The notes below the pieces were generated by a model, which was not told the DNA's origin, did no database searches, and saw only the letters and a program-made list of their open reading frames with translations. Below, one piece after another: positions 25,868 through 35,007 of a stretch of DNA of 64,000 nt (its first letter is position 1; every line of letters begins with the position of its first letter). Made by a program: the position numbers and the translations under genes. Source of the DNA: Rhizobium mongolense subsp. loessense (GTDB lineage: Bacteria > Pseudomonadota > Alphaproteobacteria > Rhizobiales > Rhizobiaceae); contig NZ_FMTM01000009.1 of assembly GCF_900099775.1 (NCBI RefSeq), positions 1 to 64,000 on the forward strand, given 5' to 3'.

Positions 25868-26451
25868 CCGCCGGCCAAAGCTTCCGCGTGTTCTTTTGGC
25901 GTTACGAGATTGGCTGGACATAATCGATTCTTGTACGATTTTGCGTGTGGCCGGCGGGTTCTATGTCGACGGTCGGCACCCATACCGTTACCGGATTGCG
26001 TCATCGTGGGCGCCATCAGCTACCTGGGCATCTCACTTTGCAGGATTGGACGAATCCTCGCGACTGTCGACAACGGCCACACCTGCGGCGGTCGTCAAGG
26101 TTCAATCTGCAAAACGTGTGCTGCCGCGAGTCAGGCAGAGGACCGCTTCTCACCCACCGACGTTGATGGCGGCGGCTGATGCCTGAGCGCGCCTGTTTTG
26201 GGTCGAAGGCGGCTTATGGCTCTGTGCACGTCAGTATCGCAATCGACTTGCCCCTCCGACCGGTGATGCATCCTTTTGGTGCCTGAAGCGTTCCCCACGC
26301 ACAGCAAGCAGACGCACCATGGCCAGGCGGGAATTGACCGGTACCGGTACGAGCAAGCGCTACGTGCCAAGTGACAAAAACCTCCGCTCCCTCCGCCGCT
26401 AGTCGCCAAGGGAGAGGACGACGATGACGATAACGCACTGAGGCAAAGGCA
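25868..26451. other. Non-coding or decayed stretch
   Basis: No convincing gene is seen in 584 bp after putR. Three overlapping plus-strand reading frames around 25900-26180 and a long minus-strand frame are open, which reflects GC bias; none shows a recognisable motif or a good ribosome site. Confidence 0.4.
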
Positions 26452-26826
26452 ATGACGAACATCCGTTTCAAGGGCTTTGACAGTCCAACCCAGCTTCGTG
26501 AACACCTTGCGGACGTGGAGGAAGGCGCCCCGGCCGACGATCTGGCCGAAGACATACCCGGCGAGGATGAGTTGCAATCGGCTTTGCGGGAAGTTGCCTG
26601 GCTCCGGAAGGACGTTTCCGACCTGCGTGAGCAGCTGGCCCTGTTCCCTGGTCGGCTCAAGACCGTGGCGGGAAGCCGTGTCGGCGCCTATCCGTGGCTT
26701 CGCATGGGAGTAGCGGTCCTTGCCGCGATCGTGGTTGGACGATGGGTGCTTCATCTCCGCCAGGATGCGCCAGGCAATCCCGCGGTTTCGATGATTCCGA
26801 CCCGCATTCATCGCGATCGTTGGTAG
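26452..26826 (+). CDS. Hypothetical single-pass membrane protein
   Basis: The 124-aa product has GAGG 8 nt before the ATG. An acidic, partly coiled-coil N-terminus (ELQSALREVAWLRKDVSDLREQLALFP, about 40-66) is followed by one membrane segment near 83-99 (WLRMGVAVLAAIVVGRWVL) and a basic C-tail. No family is recognised. Confidence 0.55.
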   Translation: MTNIRFKGFDSPTQLREHLADVEEGAPADDLAEDIPGEDELQSALREVAWLRKDVSDLREQLALFPGRLKTVAGSRVGAYPWLRMGVAVLAAIVVGRWVLHLRQDAPGNPAVSMIPTRIHRDRW

Positions 26827-27243
26827 CAAGGTCCGCTGCCGTGGATTTCATCCAGGCTGTGCCAACATGAGGTGACCGTACGCCGCCGGTCGGGCCGCGC
26901 GGTTCCTCGATGAAGTGGCGCAGGAGTGCACCCTGGCGCAAATTCCATATTGTCGACGTAGCCGTCTGACGAGTGCAATCATTCCGAAGACGAGCTTGGC
27001 CATGCGCTTTTTCTCCTCCTAAGCGCCCGCGCCACCGCAGTTCTAATTGCGTTACGCACTCAGTCGCAATTGGTCTTTGGACTGCGCGTGAACGCGCAAC
27101 CCTCGGGCTGCCCGATCGATCTCACTCTAGAGACGATGTGGGATCGCCCGTTGGTCAAAGGGACGCTCCCCGGCATGCACAGAATATCTGGCATCCGCAC
27201 GCCGACACTGCCATAAATGAGCTTCATCGAGGGAGGCATCATC
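26827..27243. other. Intergenic stretch
   Basis: This is a 417-bp gap before the SDR gene. No gene, terminator with a T run or operator is evident to me. The segment 27229-27236 (GAGGGAGG) is the SDR ribosome site. Confidence 0.4.
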
Positions 27244-28014
27244 ATGCAGAAGAATGCGCCGGACTTCAGCCTTGAGGGCAAGGTGACTTTGGTGACGGGT
27301 GCGAGCCGTGGCATCGGCCGAGCTTGCGCACTTGCCTGTGCCGCAGCAGGCTCCGATGTTGTTTTGGGGGTCCGCGATGTCGCAGCGTCGGCGGGCCTGG
27401 TTGCCGAACTCGAGGGCGTGGGACGAAAGGTTCTTCCTGTTAAACTGGACATTCCCAACAAGGCCCATATCGCACAAGCCGTCGACGCGGCGCTTACGAC
27501 CTTCGGTCGGATCGACGTCCTCGTCAACAACGTCGGCGTGGCTCCGGGCAATCTCGCCGAACTCGTTGAGGAGAAGGATCTTGACGAGATACTCGATGTC
27601 AACATCAAGGGCACCTTTCTGATGACGCAGGCAGTAGGCCGTCACATGATCAAGCGCAATGGGGGCCGGATCATCAACATCAGCTCACAGGCCGGTACCG
27701 TGGCACTGCGCGGCGAGGCGATCTATTGCATGAGCAAGGCGGCAATTAATCACCTCACGCGCTGCCTTGCAGCCGAATGGGCACGCTATGATGTCACCGT
27801 CAATACTGTATCGCCGACGTTCATCCACACGGATGGTACAGCACCTTTTCTTTCCGATGCCGACAATCGCAAAGCGACGCTCGCTCACATTCCACTCGGC
27901 AGGATCGGTGAAACCGATGATGTGGTGGGTGCCGTTGTCTTCCTTGCATCACCGGCTGCGAGCCTGATCACCGGCGCGAACCTGCTAGTGGACGGTGGAT
28001 GGTCCGTCGCCTGA
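27244..28014 (+). CDS. Short-chain dehydrogenase/reductase
   Basis: ATG 27244 is chosen, with GGGAGG 7 nt upstream. The 256-aa Rossmann enzyme has TGASRGIG (18-25), NNVG (95-98), Ser147/148 and the catalytic Tyr161-x3-Lys165 (YCMSK), and ends TGANLLVDGGWSVA. This is the classical SDR family, acting on an alcohol/ketone with NAD(P)H. It is isolated between poorly coding regions, so the substrate cannot be inferred. Confidence 0.88.
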   Translation: MQKNAPDFSLEGKVTLVTGASRGIGRACALACAAAGSDVVLGVRDVAASAGLVAELEGVGRKVLPVKLDIPNKAHIAQAVDAALTTFGRIDVLVNNVGVAPGNLAELVEEKDLDEILDVNIKGTFLMTQAVGRHMIKRNGGRIINISSQAGTVALRGEAIYCMSKAAINHLTRCLAAEWARYDVTVNTVSPTFIHTDGTAPFLSDADNRKATLAHIPLGRIGETDDVVGAVVFLASPAASLITGANLLVDGGWSVA

Positions 28015-28495
28015 GGCCGAGGCGCTCGTCCAGCGCAAATCTCATGCAGACGAGAACAACGATTTCCCCGCCGTGGCGCTGAAGCTGAAGCGGATACTGC
28101 CCGGGGTGCCTCGGGCCAACGCAGTCAAGCCCGAGGATGGCAAGACGTAGGGGAAGGAACGCCTTGTAGTGCCCGACGCTCAAGGGAAATGCCCTTCCAC
28201 GCGTACAAGGTCTCGGGAAACTCGTGCAGGAAGAGACGGTCCCTTTCGTTTTCGGGTTGCGGCCGATAAGCTGCCGGCGTCGACGACCGCAAGCAGTACC
28301 CGCATCGCATCAAATCGATCCATAGGCCCCGAACGACTGAAATGACCGTTCAAAGGTAGCCGAAATCACGTCCGGTGCCTAGATGGCGGCCCCGGCGGCA
28401 ATCGTTGCCGCGAGCACTTGTACCGGACTGGCTCATGCAGGTCATTATATGCTCTGGGGCCGACCGTGACATTTGACATTCGCACGACTGGCCGA
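28015..28495. other. Decayed or intergenic stretch with a coding-like fragment
   Basis: A short plus-strand frame directly after the SDR (about 28015-28150, EALVQRKSHADENNDFPAVALK... to TAG) looks like the end of a protein but has no start of its own. The rest, to 28495, shows only open frames without motifs. It may be the remains of a deleted gene. Confidence 0.35.
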
Positions 28496-29539
28496 TCACA
28501 ATGTCGCCAGGACTGCGTTCGACAGCCGGCTGCCGTAATTCGCACGCGTGCTCACCTTTTTTTCCAGCGCTTCGATCACCACGGAGGAGAAATCCACGCC
28601 GTAGAGCCGCTCAATGTTTTGGAGCCCTCCCGGCGTGAATACGTTGATCTCCAGTATCTTGGAACCAATGATATCGAGGCCGACCAAGAACATGCCATCG
28701 GCGACGAGCTTCGGTCTTACGATTTCGGCGACTTCAAGGATCTCTGGCGTGATCTTGACTGCGGCCGCAGTTCCAGCCGCGCTGATGTTCGAGCGGACCT
28801 CGCCCTTTGCCGGGACCCTGCGAAATGCCGCATAAGAACCATCCTGTTCCAGCGGCCTGCCGTTCATGAGAAACAATCGAATATCGCCTTCAACGGCATC
28901 GGGAAGATAGCCCTGGGCGATCAGGTATCCCTCGCCGCTGACTGCTTCGAATATCTGATTAAGATTGGATTCCTTGCTTGATTTGATCTTGAACACGTGC
29001 CGGCCGCCCGATCCTTGAAGCGGCTTGAGGACGACGCCACGCTTCTGGCTGTCGATGAAGGCCCTGATCTCGTCCAGGCTCTTGGAAATAAGAGTAGTCG
29101 GCCGTATGATCTCGGGGAAGTCTTGAAAATAGAGCTTGTTCTGCGCCTTCGCCAAGGCGTCGGGATCATTGACGACGATCACGCCGCGCTCGACCGCAAG
29201 GCGTCCGAACATTGCCCCGACATGCGCTGCCCAAGGTCGTTCATCGGCGTCCAGGGATGGATCGTTGCGCAAGAAGAGAACATCGACATCCACCACGTCG
29301 ATCGTTTCAGGCGAGGTTTTCGCATTAAGGTCCGCGATGAATGCTTCGGCGTTCTTGGGTTTGCCAACACCGGGAATGATCGCCCGCATGGAGAGACTGT
29401 CATCCGGTCGAAGCACAAAACCATCGGGCGTGACGTAGCAGATGTCATGGCCACGAGCCATTGCCGCAATCGCCAGAGAGGTCGTCGTATAGTACGGAGC
29501 CTCGCCCTCGATGGAGTTCACGAAGAACACAATGCGCAT
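28496..29539 (-). CDS. ATP-grasp ligase, glutathione-synthetase-like
   Basis: The 347-aa protein has a pre-ATP-grasp domain (MRIVFFVNSIEGEAPYYTTT) and an ATP-grasp core. The core includes VVLKPLQGSGGRHVFKI for the nucleotide loop, EGDIRLFLMNGRPL, and LVGLDIIGSKILEINVFTPGG for the metal/ATP site. It resembles GshB in layout, but the C-terminal EINVFTPGG and the gene context differ from canonical gshB. It probably joins an amino acid to a carboxylate. It is third in an operon with a DUF1704 protein, one base after that gene's stop, and an N-formylglutamate amidohydrolase family protein. Confidence 0.85.
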   Translation of the reverse strand: MRIVFFVNSIEGEAPYYTTTSLAIAAMARGHDICYVTPDGFVLRPDDSLSMRAIIPGVGKPKNAEAFIADLNAKTSPETIDVVDVDVLFLRNDPSLDADERPWAAHVGAMFGRLAVERGVIVVNDPDALAKAQNKLYFQDFPEIIRPTTLISKSLDEIRAFIDSQKRGVVLKPLQGSGGRHVFKIKSSKESNLNQIFEAVSGEGYLIAQGYLPDAVEGDIRLFLMNGRPLEQDGSYAAFRRVPAKGEVRSNISAAGTAAAVKITPEILEVAEIVRPKLVADGMFLVGLDIIGSKILEINVFTPGGLQNIERLYGVDFSSVVIEALEKKVSTRANYGSRLSNAVLATL

Positions 29540-31426
29540 CTAGCTTTCCTTTGGTTGGACCATGTCGATGGGCCGCATTCCCTGCCTGGCCCTGTCGAGC
29601 CTTTCGCGCCCTTCGCCGGTGGCGAGAAACAGCGGATAGACAGACGGTTGCTTCAGCAACCCGCGTGCTGCAAGCTCCTCCATGACGCCAAAATGAGAAG
29701 AGGCGATCTTTCCCATCCAGAAGGGTTCAAGCGCACCGCCGCGCTTGAGGTGATCGAGGAGCTGAAGCAGTCCTCTCAGGTAGATCGCATCTTTGGCCAG
29801 ACCGCCGCCTCGGTAAACCCGCAGCGCAAGATGGAACGCCCCGAAGTGGGTGAAGTTGTAATCCTCGACCAGACGACAGAACGTATGTTCAAAGGGCACG
29901 CCCGCAAGCATGTCGGCGCATGCGACGACGCGGGCAGCAATCAACTTCAGCCGTTCCGCGGTCATACCGCCCGAGAGATACTCGGCGAAAACCGCAAGGC
30001 CTTCCTGCATCCCTTCATAGCCAGAAAGGCCAGAGCGAAAGAGCCGCAGGCCTTGCGACGATCCGTTGAAGTAGGTGAGCAGGTGGACGCCGATCTCATG
30101 GGAAAGAAGTGGCTCCACGCGCCGTCGATCCATATTGGTCGTCTTTGATATCAGAAGGCGATGATTGGTCACCATCAACCCTGATGGAAGATCATCGCGA
30201 AGCTCGATATCGACTTTGAAGTCCGGCCACGCCCGCCGATACAGAGCGATCATCGCCTGCGCGCGTTGCGAAACATAGTTGGCGTCCGCACTTGGCGCCT
30301 CGGAAACCCGGTCGTCAAAATCAGCCGGGCCGCCGTTCGAAAGCGTGCCGAGGATGCTTTCGGCTTCGGCAAGGAGAGACGGTTCGACAGGCCCGTATAG
30401 CGCTCTTCCGAACTCAATGAAGCTGGCTGCCTGGCGCGACGCGATCAAGGAAAGCTGCAAATCCACTTCGCGCTGCTTTTCCCGATAGATATCGTAGAGA
30501 ACCGGGTCTTCCATATGATCAAAGGAAACCGAAAAGAGGTGCTGCTTTGCGCTTTCGACCTGGATGGTCAAAGGGCGGTACAGGAAGGCGGGTTCGCCTT
30601 TGAAGCTGTTCGACTTGAACTGTTGAAACGCCTGCTGAGCGTTGATGGGGGTAACCGCAAGGAGCACGTCAAAGGCCGACGCAATTTCATCGATGCCCCG
30701 GTCAACACGGCTCACCGCATCAACAAAGGCGCGGCGCCCCAAGGATCGATGCGATGTCAGTTTCAAGATGTCACGAGAGCTTATGAATGCGGCACATGCC
30801 CGTAGCCCGGCATCGAACAGGGTTGCAATCAGCTGATCCCGAAGCTCTGGGTATATCAGTGCGGACTCGGGCGCGCGGTAAATCGGAGCAAACTCGGCCG
30901 ATAAGACGGCGCAACCGGGTAAAACAGAAATCTCCTCGTCGATCATCGATGGCGGAGCGCCTCGTTCCTCGACCCTTGGCGTGCGAAACCGAGCCTCGCT
31001 CGCCATGACCGCCTGCGAGAATGTCTCCTTGGCTACAACGGCATTCTCGGTTGACCAGACCGAAACCTCGAAGGGCGGCAGATAGGGCGCGTCATCGGTA
31101 AGGAACTTGTCGCGCCCGAGCTCTCCACTTCTGACGACCAGGAAAGATCCAAATCGTTCAACCGCGACGGCGCTAAGAGCCTGGATGACAGGCATGACCT
31201 GCTTTGGGGTCGATGCGAGAAGATACGAAGCATTTGACTGTGTTACCGACCGGGCAACCTCTTCGGTCTTGCGGGTCTCAACGTAAATGAAGAGGAAGGG
31301 CAGCAGTCGATCAATATGAAGTCGCCCGCCTTCCGGCAACTCCTTGCGGATCGGCTTATCATCACGCAGACACTGTGTGATCTCCTCCAGCCAACTCTCC
31401 TGAACTGCCGACGTCTGGCGCATCAT
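29540..31426 (-). CDS. DUF1704 / 'QEGLA motif' metallopeptidase-like protein
   Basis: The 628-aa protein carries SHEIGVHLLTYFNG with HExxxH (His443, Glu444, His448) and, 26 residues on, YEGMQEGLAVFAEYL (QEGLA 474-478), whose Glu would be a third zinc ligand. These define the family annotated as 'flavohemoglobin expression-modulating QEGLA motif'. A eukaryotic relative, MATCAP, is a tubulin tyrosine carboxypeptidase. Start 31426 makes ATGATG overlap the upstream stop; a start at 31423 is equally possible. It is coupled with an ATP-grasp ligase and an amidohydrolase, suggesting synthesis and removal of an amino-acid tag. Confidence 0.85.
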   Translation of the reverse strand: MMRQTSAVQESWLEEITQCLRDDKPIRKELPEGGRLHIDRLLPFLFIYVETRKTEEVARSVTQSNASYLLASTPKQVMPVIQALSAVAVERFGSFLVVRSGELGRDKFLTDDAPYLPPFEVSVWSTENAVVAKETFSQAVMASEARFRTPRVEERGAPPSMIDEEISVLPGCAVLSAEFAPIYRAPESALIYPELRDQLIATLFDAGLRACAAFISSRDILKLTSHRSLGRRAFVDAVSRVDRGIDEIASAFDVLLAVTPINAQQAFQQFKSNSFKGEPAFLYRPLTIQVESAKQHLFSVSFDHMEDPVLYDIYREKQREVDLQLSLIASRQAASFIEFGRALYGPVEPSLLAEAESILGTLSNGGPADFDDRVSEAPSADANYVSQRAQAMIALYRRAWPDFKVDIELRDDLPSGLMVTNHRLLISKTTNMDRRRVEPLLSHEIGVHLLTYFNGSSQGLRLFRSGLSGYEGMQEGLAVFAEYLSGGMTAERLKLIAARVVACADMLAGVPFEHTFCRLVEDYNFTHFGAFHLALRVYRGGGLAKDAIYLRGLLQLLDHLKRGGALEPFWMGKIASSHFGVMEELAARGLLKQPSVYPLFLATGEGRERLDRARQGMRPIDMVQPKES

Positions 31427-32313
31427 CGAGGCTGCCCCACAATGCGTTCCAGAAGTGGAACGGCCGCCGTTACCGCGTCGCGAAGCTTGCCGAGGACGGC
31501 GTTGTCCGGCTGCCCGGTCCACTCGTCCATGAATATCTTCTTGAACTCGATGGCGATGGCACATCCCGTCTTGGGGAACTGCTCGTGGATAAAGCGGGTT
31601 TGCTCTCCCTTGCCCTGGAAGGCGATATTCTCGCTCACGGCCAGCGGCTTGTCTGTGATCCTGAAGGCTCGGAAGTGGTCCATCAACGGATCAACGACAT
31701 GCGCCCAGCGATCGCGGTCCATCGAGAAAGTACCGATGTTGATATCTGGGGCTTGCTCGGGATCGGTCTGGATGTCGGGACCGGCGCGGCGATGGTTATA
31801 GCTGTGGACGTCGAGAAGGACGAACTCCCCGTGGTTTCGCTCGATACTCTTTAGAAAGGAGCCAAGCATTTCATAGTAGTCATCGTAAATTGTCAGGGAG
31901 GCCAAGTGCTCGGAGGCGGGAAGGCCATTTTTCCAGACAGTTAGCCCCCAGGCTTGCTCAGGACGGAAGTAGACCGCCTGTTCGCGACTCCGGTTGAGAT
32001 CGATTTCAAACCGAGAACGATGAAAGACCACCTGGTTCGGCACGCCACTGATCAGGAAGGCTGTGAAGGGGTCTTCCTCACGAAGACGCTCGGACTCGCT
32101 CAAAGCACAAAGCGGCAGCAAGTCGTGCCGCATAAGCCGACCGTCATGGATTGCCGTCGCGATGACCGGAGATTGGCTTCTCCTGACGCTCCATAAAGAC
32201 CCGGTGTCGGGAGATGCGCTGTTGGGAACCTCGATCTGGTTTGTCAGTGATCGACCTTTCTGAACCAAGCCCTGCCCAAAGCTGTCGGGACTGCTTTTCC
32301 GCCAGGCGGGCAC
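31423..32313 (-). CDS. N-formylglutamate amidohydrolase family protein
   Basis: The 296-aa product starts at GTG 32313 with AGGAG 7-8 nt upstream. Family features are HDGRLMRHDLLP, FEIDLNRSREQAVY, LLDVHSYNHRRAG and AIAIEFKKIFMDEW. The classical enzyme releases formate from N-formylglutamate in histidine breakdown, but no hut genes are nearby. Its first-gene place in an operon with DUF1704 and ATP-grasp proteins suggests a different amide substrate. It is cytoplasmic, with no signal peptide. Confidence 0.8.
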   Translation of the reverse strand: MPAWRKSSPDSFGQGLVQKGRSLTNQIEVPNSASPDTGSLWSVRRSQSPVIATAIHDGRLMRHDLLPLCALSESERLREEDPFTAFLISGVPNQVVFHRSRFEIDLNRSREQAVYFRPEQAWGLTVWKNGLPASEHLASLTIYDDYYEMLGSFLKSIERNHGEFVLLDVHSYNHRRAGPDIQTDPEQAPDINIGTFSMDRDRWAHVVDPLMDHFRAFRITDKPLAVSENIAFQGKGEQTRFIHEQFPKTGCAIAIEFKKIFMDEWTGQPDNAVLGKLRDAVTAAVPLLERIVGQPR

Positions 32314-32611
32314 GCCGGCGCTCCTTCGTTGCCTCTGCCTTTTTGCGATCTGAAAGGGAGTGGATCACAATCACGACCAACGATGGCGGGATGATCCTTC
32401 AATGGAGGGACGACCGGTCGATGGTTGCAGGAGGTTTGCGGACACATATTATCTACCGATTGCAGGGCTCTCGCCTCTTAGAGAAGAAGGTAGATCGGCG
32501 TTCAACTTGATCAAGGTGGGAGTGCGCGCGAGCCAGAAGCCCAGCATGTTTTCGCAAGAAGAACCTCAAGGCTTAAGTGGACTGAGCAAGGGATGATAGA
32601 AATCGGCCTCC

Positions 32612-33868
32612 CTAGGAACCCATCTTGGAGGCACGCCAATCGACAAAAGCGGCCAAAAGTGCTGCCAGCAACGCGAGTGATGCCGATATCAGCATCATGC
32701 CGAGCAGGACATGGGTTGCACCTGACTTCACGAGGAAAAAGCCGGCGACTGAGGCTATGAGTGCTCCGCCAGCGGTTGTCATTGCAGCGGCCAGCCCCGC
32801 CGCGGTACCGGCGAGATTGGCGCGCACCGACAGCACACCTGTGTTGGCGGCGGGCATGGTCAGTCCATTGCCGATGCCGATGAGCATGCAAGGCCCAAAG
32901 AACGCAAGAACGTGGGATGTCGCCAACATCGATAGGATCAGGCCAACCAACAGCCCCATGCACGTTATGAGCCGACCGACAATGAGGATAGCGCCGAGCG
33001 CGTGCTTGGAGGCGTAGCGGCCAGCCAAATAGCTACCCAGGATGAAGCCCGCCGGGACCAATCCCATGTAGAAGCCCAGTTTCGCACTTGAGCCGGCCAG
33101 CGTCTGACCGACGGCCAATGGTGCTCCGCCCAGGAAGATGTAAAGCGTCCCTATGGACCAGGCCATACACAGGGTGTAGGCCCAGAACCGCGCCGAACTC
33201 AGGAGCTGTCCATAGGCGGCAAGATAGTTTCCATGCGGTCTCTGTGAGCCCGCGGCCGTTTCCCTTAAATCACAAAGGGCCAAAGCGAGCATGGCTGCAC
33301 CAAGGACCGCAAAGACAACAAAACTCGCCCGCCATCCGAACAACTCGTCCAACGTCCCGCCAAACATCGGACCGAGCATCGGCGCCAGTGCCCATCCCAT
33401 GGCGGCGTAACCGATTTTGCTCGCGGCTTCGCGCTCGCCCGATGTCTCCTTGATCAGGACGAGGGCGAGGGAAAAACACGCAGCAATGGACGCCTGCATT
33501 GCTCGAAACAGAAGGAAAACGCCGATATTGGTCGCCAGTGCACAGCCAAGGGACGCGACAATGAAGGTGGAGACAGCCATTAATACGACCGGCCTGCGCC
33601 CATATCGATCGGTCATCGCCCCTGCGATGACCGATGTCAGCGCCGTTACGGTTGCATAGCCCGCAACCGAAAGATTAACGAGCGCGAAATCAGCTTGGAA
33701 CGTGGCCGCAATGTTCGGAAGCGACGGCAAGATCATGTTCACCGGCAATACCGCAAGCGCCGAAAGCAAGATGAGGGTCGCTAGCCGGGGCGGGGCAGTC
33801 ATCAGGGTGATGTTCATTTTGCCGGTCACTTGGGTACACGACGTCTGAATGGGATTTTCGCTCGTCAT
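32612..33868 (-). CDS. MFS multidrug exporter, Bcr/CflA type
   Basis: The 418-aa protein (start 33868, not certain; 33817 is possible) has about twelve membrane segments. The MFS motif A appears as GAMTDRYGRRPVVL after TM2, and the first segment LATLILLSALAVLPVNMILPSLPNIA with its D/P pattern is typical of the DHA1 Bcr/CflA drug-proton antiporters. It exports small toxic compounds from the inner membrane. A structured leader with a factor-independent terminator lies 66-145 nt upstream, pointing to attenuation control. Confidence 0.85.
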   Translation of the reverse strand: MTSENPIQTSCTQVTGKMNITLMTAPPRLATLILLSALAVLPVNMILPSLPNIAATFQADFALVNLSVAGYATVTALTSVIAGAMTDRYGRRPVVLMAVSTFIVASLGCALATNIGVFLLFRAMQASIAACFSLALVLIKETSGEREAASKIGYAAMGWALAPMLGPMFGGTLDELFGWRASFVVFAVLGAAMLALALCDLRETAAGSQRPHGNYLAAYGQLLSSARFWAYTLCMAWSIGTLYIFLGGAPLAVGQTLAGSSAKLGFYMGLVPAGFILGSYLAGRYASKHALGAILIVGRLITCMGLLVGLILSMLATSHVLAFFGPCMLIGIGNGLTMPAANTGVLSVRANLAGTAAGLAAAMTTAGGALIASVAGFFLVKSGATHVLLGMMLISASLALLAALLAAFVDWRASKMGS

Positions 33869-33934
33869 TGTTTTGTCCGTATGGTCAGAAAGGATTGCGG
33901 AAGTCTGACGAGGCGCGGCCCAATCTCCGGGCAT

Positions 33935-33956
33935 AAAAAAGGCCCCGTCAGGAGCC
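33935..33956 (-). terminator. Intrinsic terminator in the MFS leader
   Basis: On the minus strand GGCTCC-TGAC-GGGGCC is followed directly by TTTTTT, a standard intrinsic terminator (one G-T wobble). It lies between a promoter that must be upstream and the MFS start, so it can only serve as an attenuator or as the end of a decayed upstream gene. Confidence 0.7.
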
Positions 33957-34011
33957 TGCTTACCGCGCATGGGTGCTTTCGCCGGATGACTATACCATCC
34001 TGCCCATGCGC
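33957..34011 (-). ncRNA. Structured leader RNA upstream of the MFS exporter
   Basis: On the minus strand a 9-bp perfect stem, GCGCATGGG (34011-34003) with CCCATGCGC (33973-33965), encloses a second hairpin, GGATG-gtatagt-CATCC, and a GGCGAAAGC element. An intrinsic terminator follows. The arrangement of nested stems, terminator and membrane transporter resembles a riboswitch or ribosome-mediated attenuator. I cannot assign it to a known class. Confidence 0.5.
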
Positions 34012-34046
34012 CCTATCACCACGACGAGAACCATTGCGATCTTCAT
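33990..34046 (-). CDS. Possible 18-codon leader peptide
   Basis: On the minus strand an ATG-to-TAG frame reads MKIAMVLVVVIGRMGRMV and runs into the 5' side of the stem described for the leader RNA. A short, hydrophobic, Arg-containing peptide overlapping a terminator-linked hairpin is the layout of ribosome-stalling attenuators of drug exporters and resistance genes. There is no good ribosome site, so this is a hypothesis. Confidence 0.3.
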   Translation of the reverse strand: MKIAMVLVVVIGRMGRMV

Positions 34047-34148
34047 GACGATACAGCTAGACAGGAAATTGCACGTCGTCAATGCATCATCCTTTCAGTA
34101 CAGGCAACGCCCGGCCCACGTATGGCGATGATTGCTTGGCTCACGCGC

Positions 34149-34328
34149 TTACGCCCGCAATAGGGTCCGATTGCAGCCGAAATCGAGAACGCACTTTTGC
34201 GAGAGATCACGCTCGACGATGAGGTCGACAAGACGTCGCCAGATTGGGGCGTGCCCATCCGCCATCCTTCCCTCGGCGTCAGGATCGACATACCAGGTGG
34301 TGATGGTTTGCGGGACCTTTTGGCTCAT
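34149..34328 (-). pseudogene. Truncated class I SAM-dependent methyltransferase
   Basis: A 59-codon frame starting MSQKVPQTITTWYVDPD has IWRRLVDLIVERDLSQKCVLDFGCNR and stops within a few codons of the motif I (VLDFGCNRG-type) SAM-binding loop. It is the start of a methyltransferase that normally runs to about 200 residues or more. No continuation of the fold is seen in the other frames, so the gene is a stub. Confidence 0.55.
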
Positions 34329-34590
34329 GCTTGGTTTCTCCGATGCGATTCATCCGACGCCGTCTCATAAGATGGCGAGCATGATGTGGATAGGTCTTGA
34401 AATCGCAGAAAAACTGAGCTTCGTGGATCGAGCCGCCCGCTTGTGAGGCCGCGAGCAGCCTTTTTTTGTCGCAGCGCAAGGTCGGCAATCAGGCGACAAG
34501 AAGCCACTTGAGCAGGAACGCGCATCAGCGCCGCACCGGTTGTTTGGGATCTTCTCGTTGTTGATCTCGCGCGCGGTTGGATTTTGCTGA

Positions 34591-34833
34591 CTACCGCATC
34601 GACATTAAGTTCGTGATCAGACCTGCTTTGATTAAGAGCACGGGCCGATTGACCTGCGGATGACCTATGTCCCTCAGTTGATCGGGCGTCAAGTCGGCCA
34701 GCGCCGTCCGTCTAGCGACGGTCTGCCGCCACTGCTGCAAGGCCGCGATTATGGTTGCTGCGCACTTCAGCCTGGATCCAAACAACTGTGTTTTCGACGC
34801 GCTTTTGCCAGCGCGAGTTTCTGTATGAGCCAT
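34591..34833 (-). CDS. DUF1127 (YjiS-like) small protein
   Basis: The 80-aa product begins at ATG 34833 behind GGGAGAG. The DUF1127 signature is WRQTVARRTALADLTPDQLRDIGHP (about 36-60), here with an atypical C-terminal extension. In rhizobia and Agrobacterium short DUF1127 proteins are small Arg-rich RNA-associated or stress-linked proteins; a precise function cannot be read. It is divergent from the SARP-like regulator. Confidence 0.7.
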   Translation of the reverse strand: MAHTETRAGKSASKTQLFGSRLKCAATIIAALQQWRQTVARRTALADLTPDQLRDIGHPQVNRPVLLIKAGLITNLMSMR

Positions 34834-35007
34834 TTTCTCTCTCCCATTTTGAGGTTTGCAGGTGGGAGCGTGCCACGCGGGTGTTTTCGGGCTGTTCGGC
34901 TGTGCGTGAAGAAGGAGCAAAAGTTCGACAAGCAGCCGCTAAATCGATGTTAAATCTATCTGCCGAAATGCTATTCTGCGGCAGCGGTCAAAATCTGGAG
35001 ACGATCG

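Noticed and set aside
25868..28495. Possible insertion-sequence remnants
   Set aside because: No transposase motifs, terminal inverted repeats or target duplications could be identified by eye.
28997..30148. 383-codon plus-strand open frame
   Set aside because: Antisense to the ATP-grasp and DUF1704 genes, which carry clear motifs.
33957..34011. Assignment of the MFS leader to a known riboswitch class (fluoride, guanidine, SAM, TPP, glycine)
   Set aside because: None of the conserved cores I could recall is present; left unclassified.
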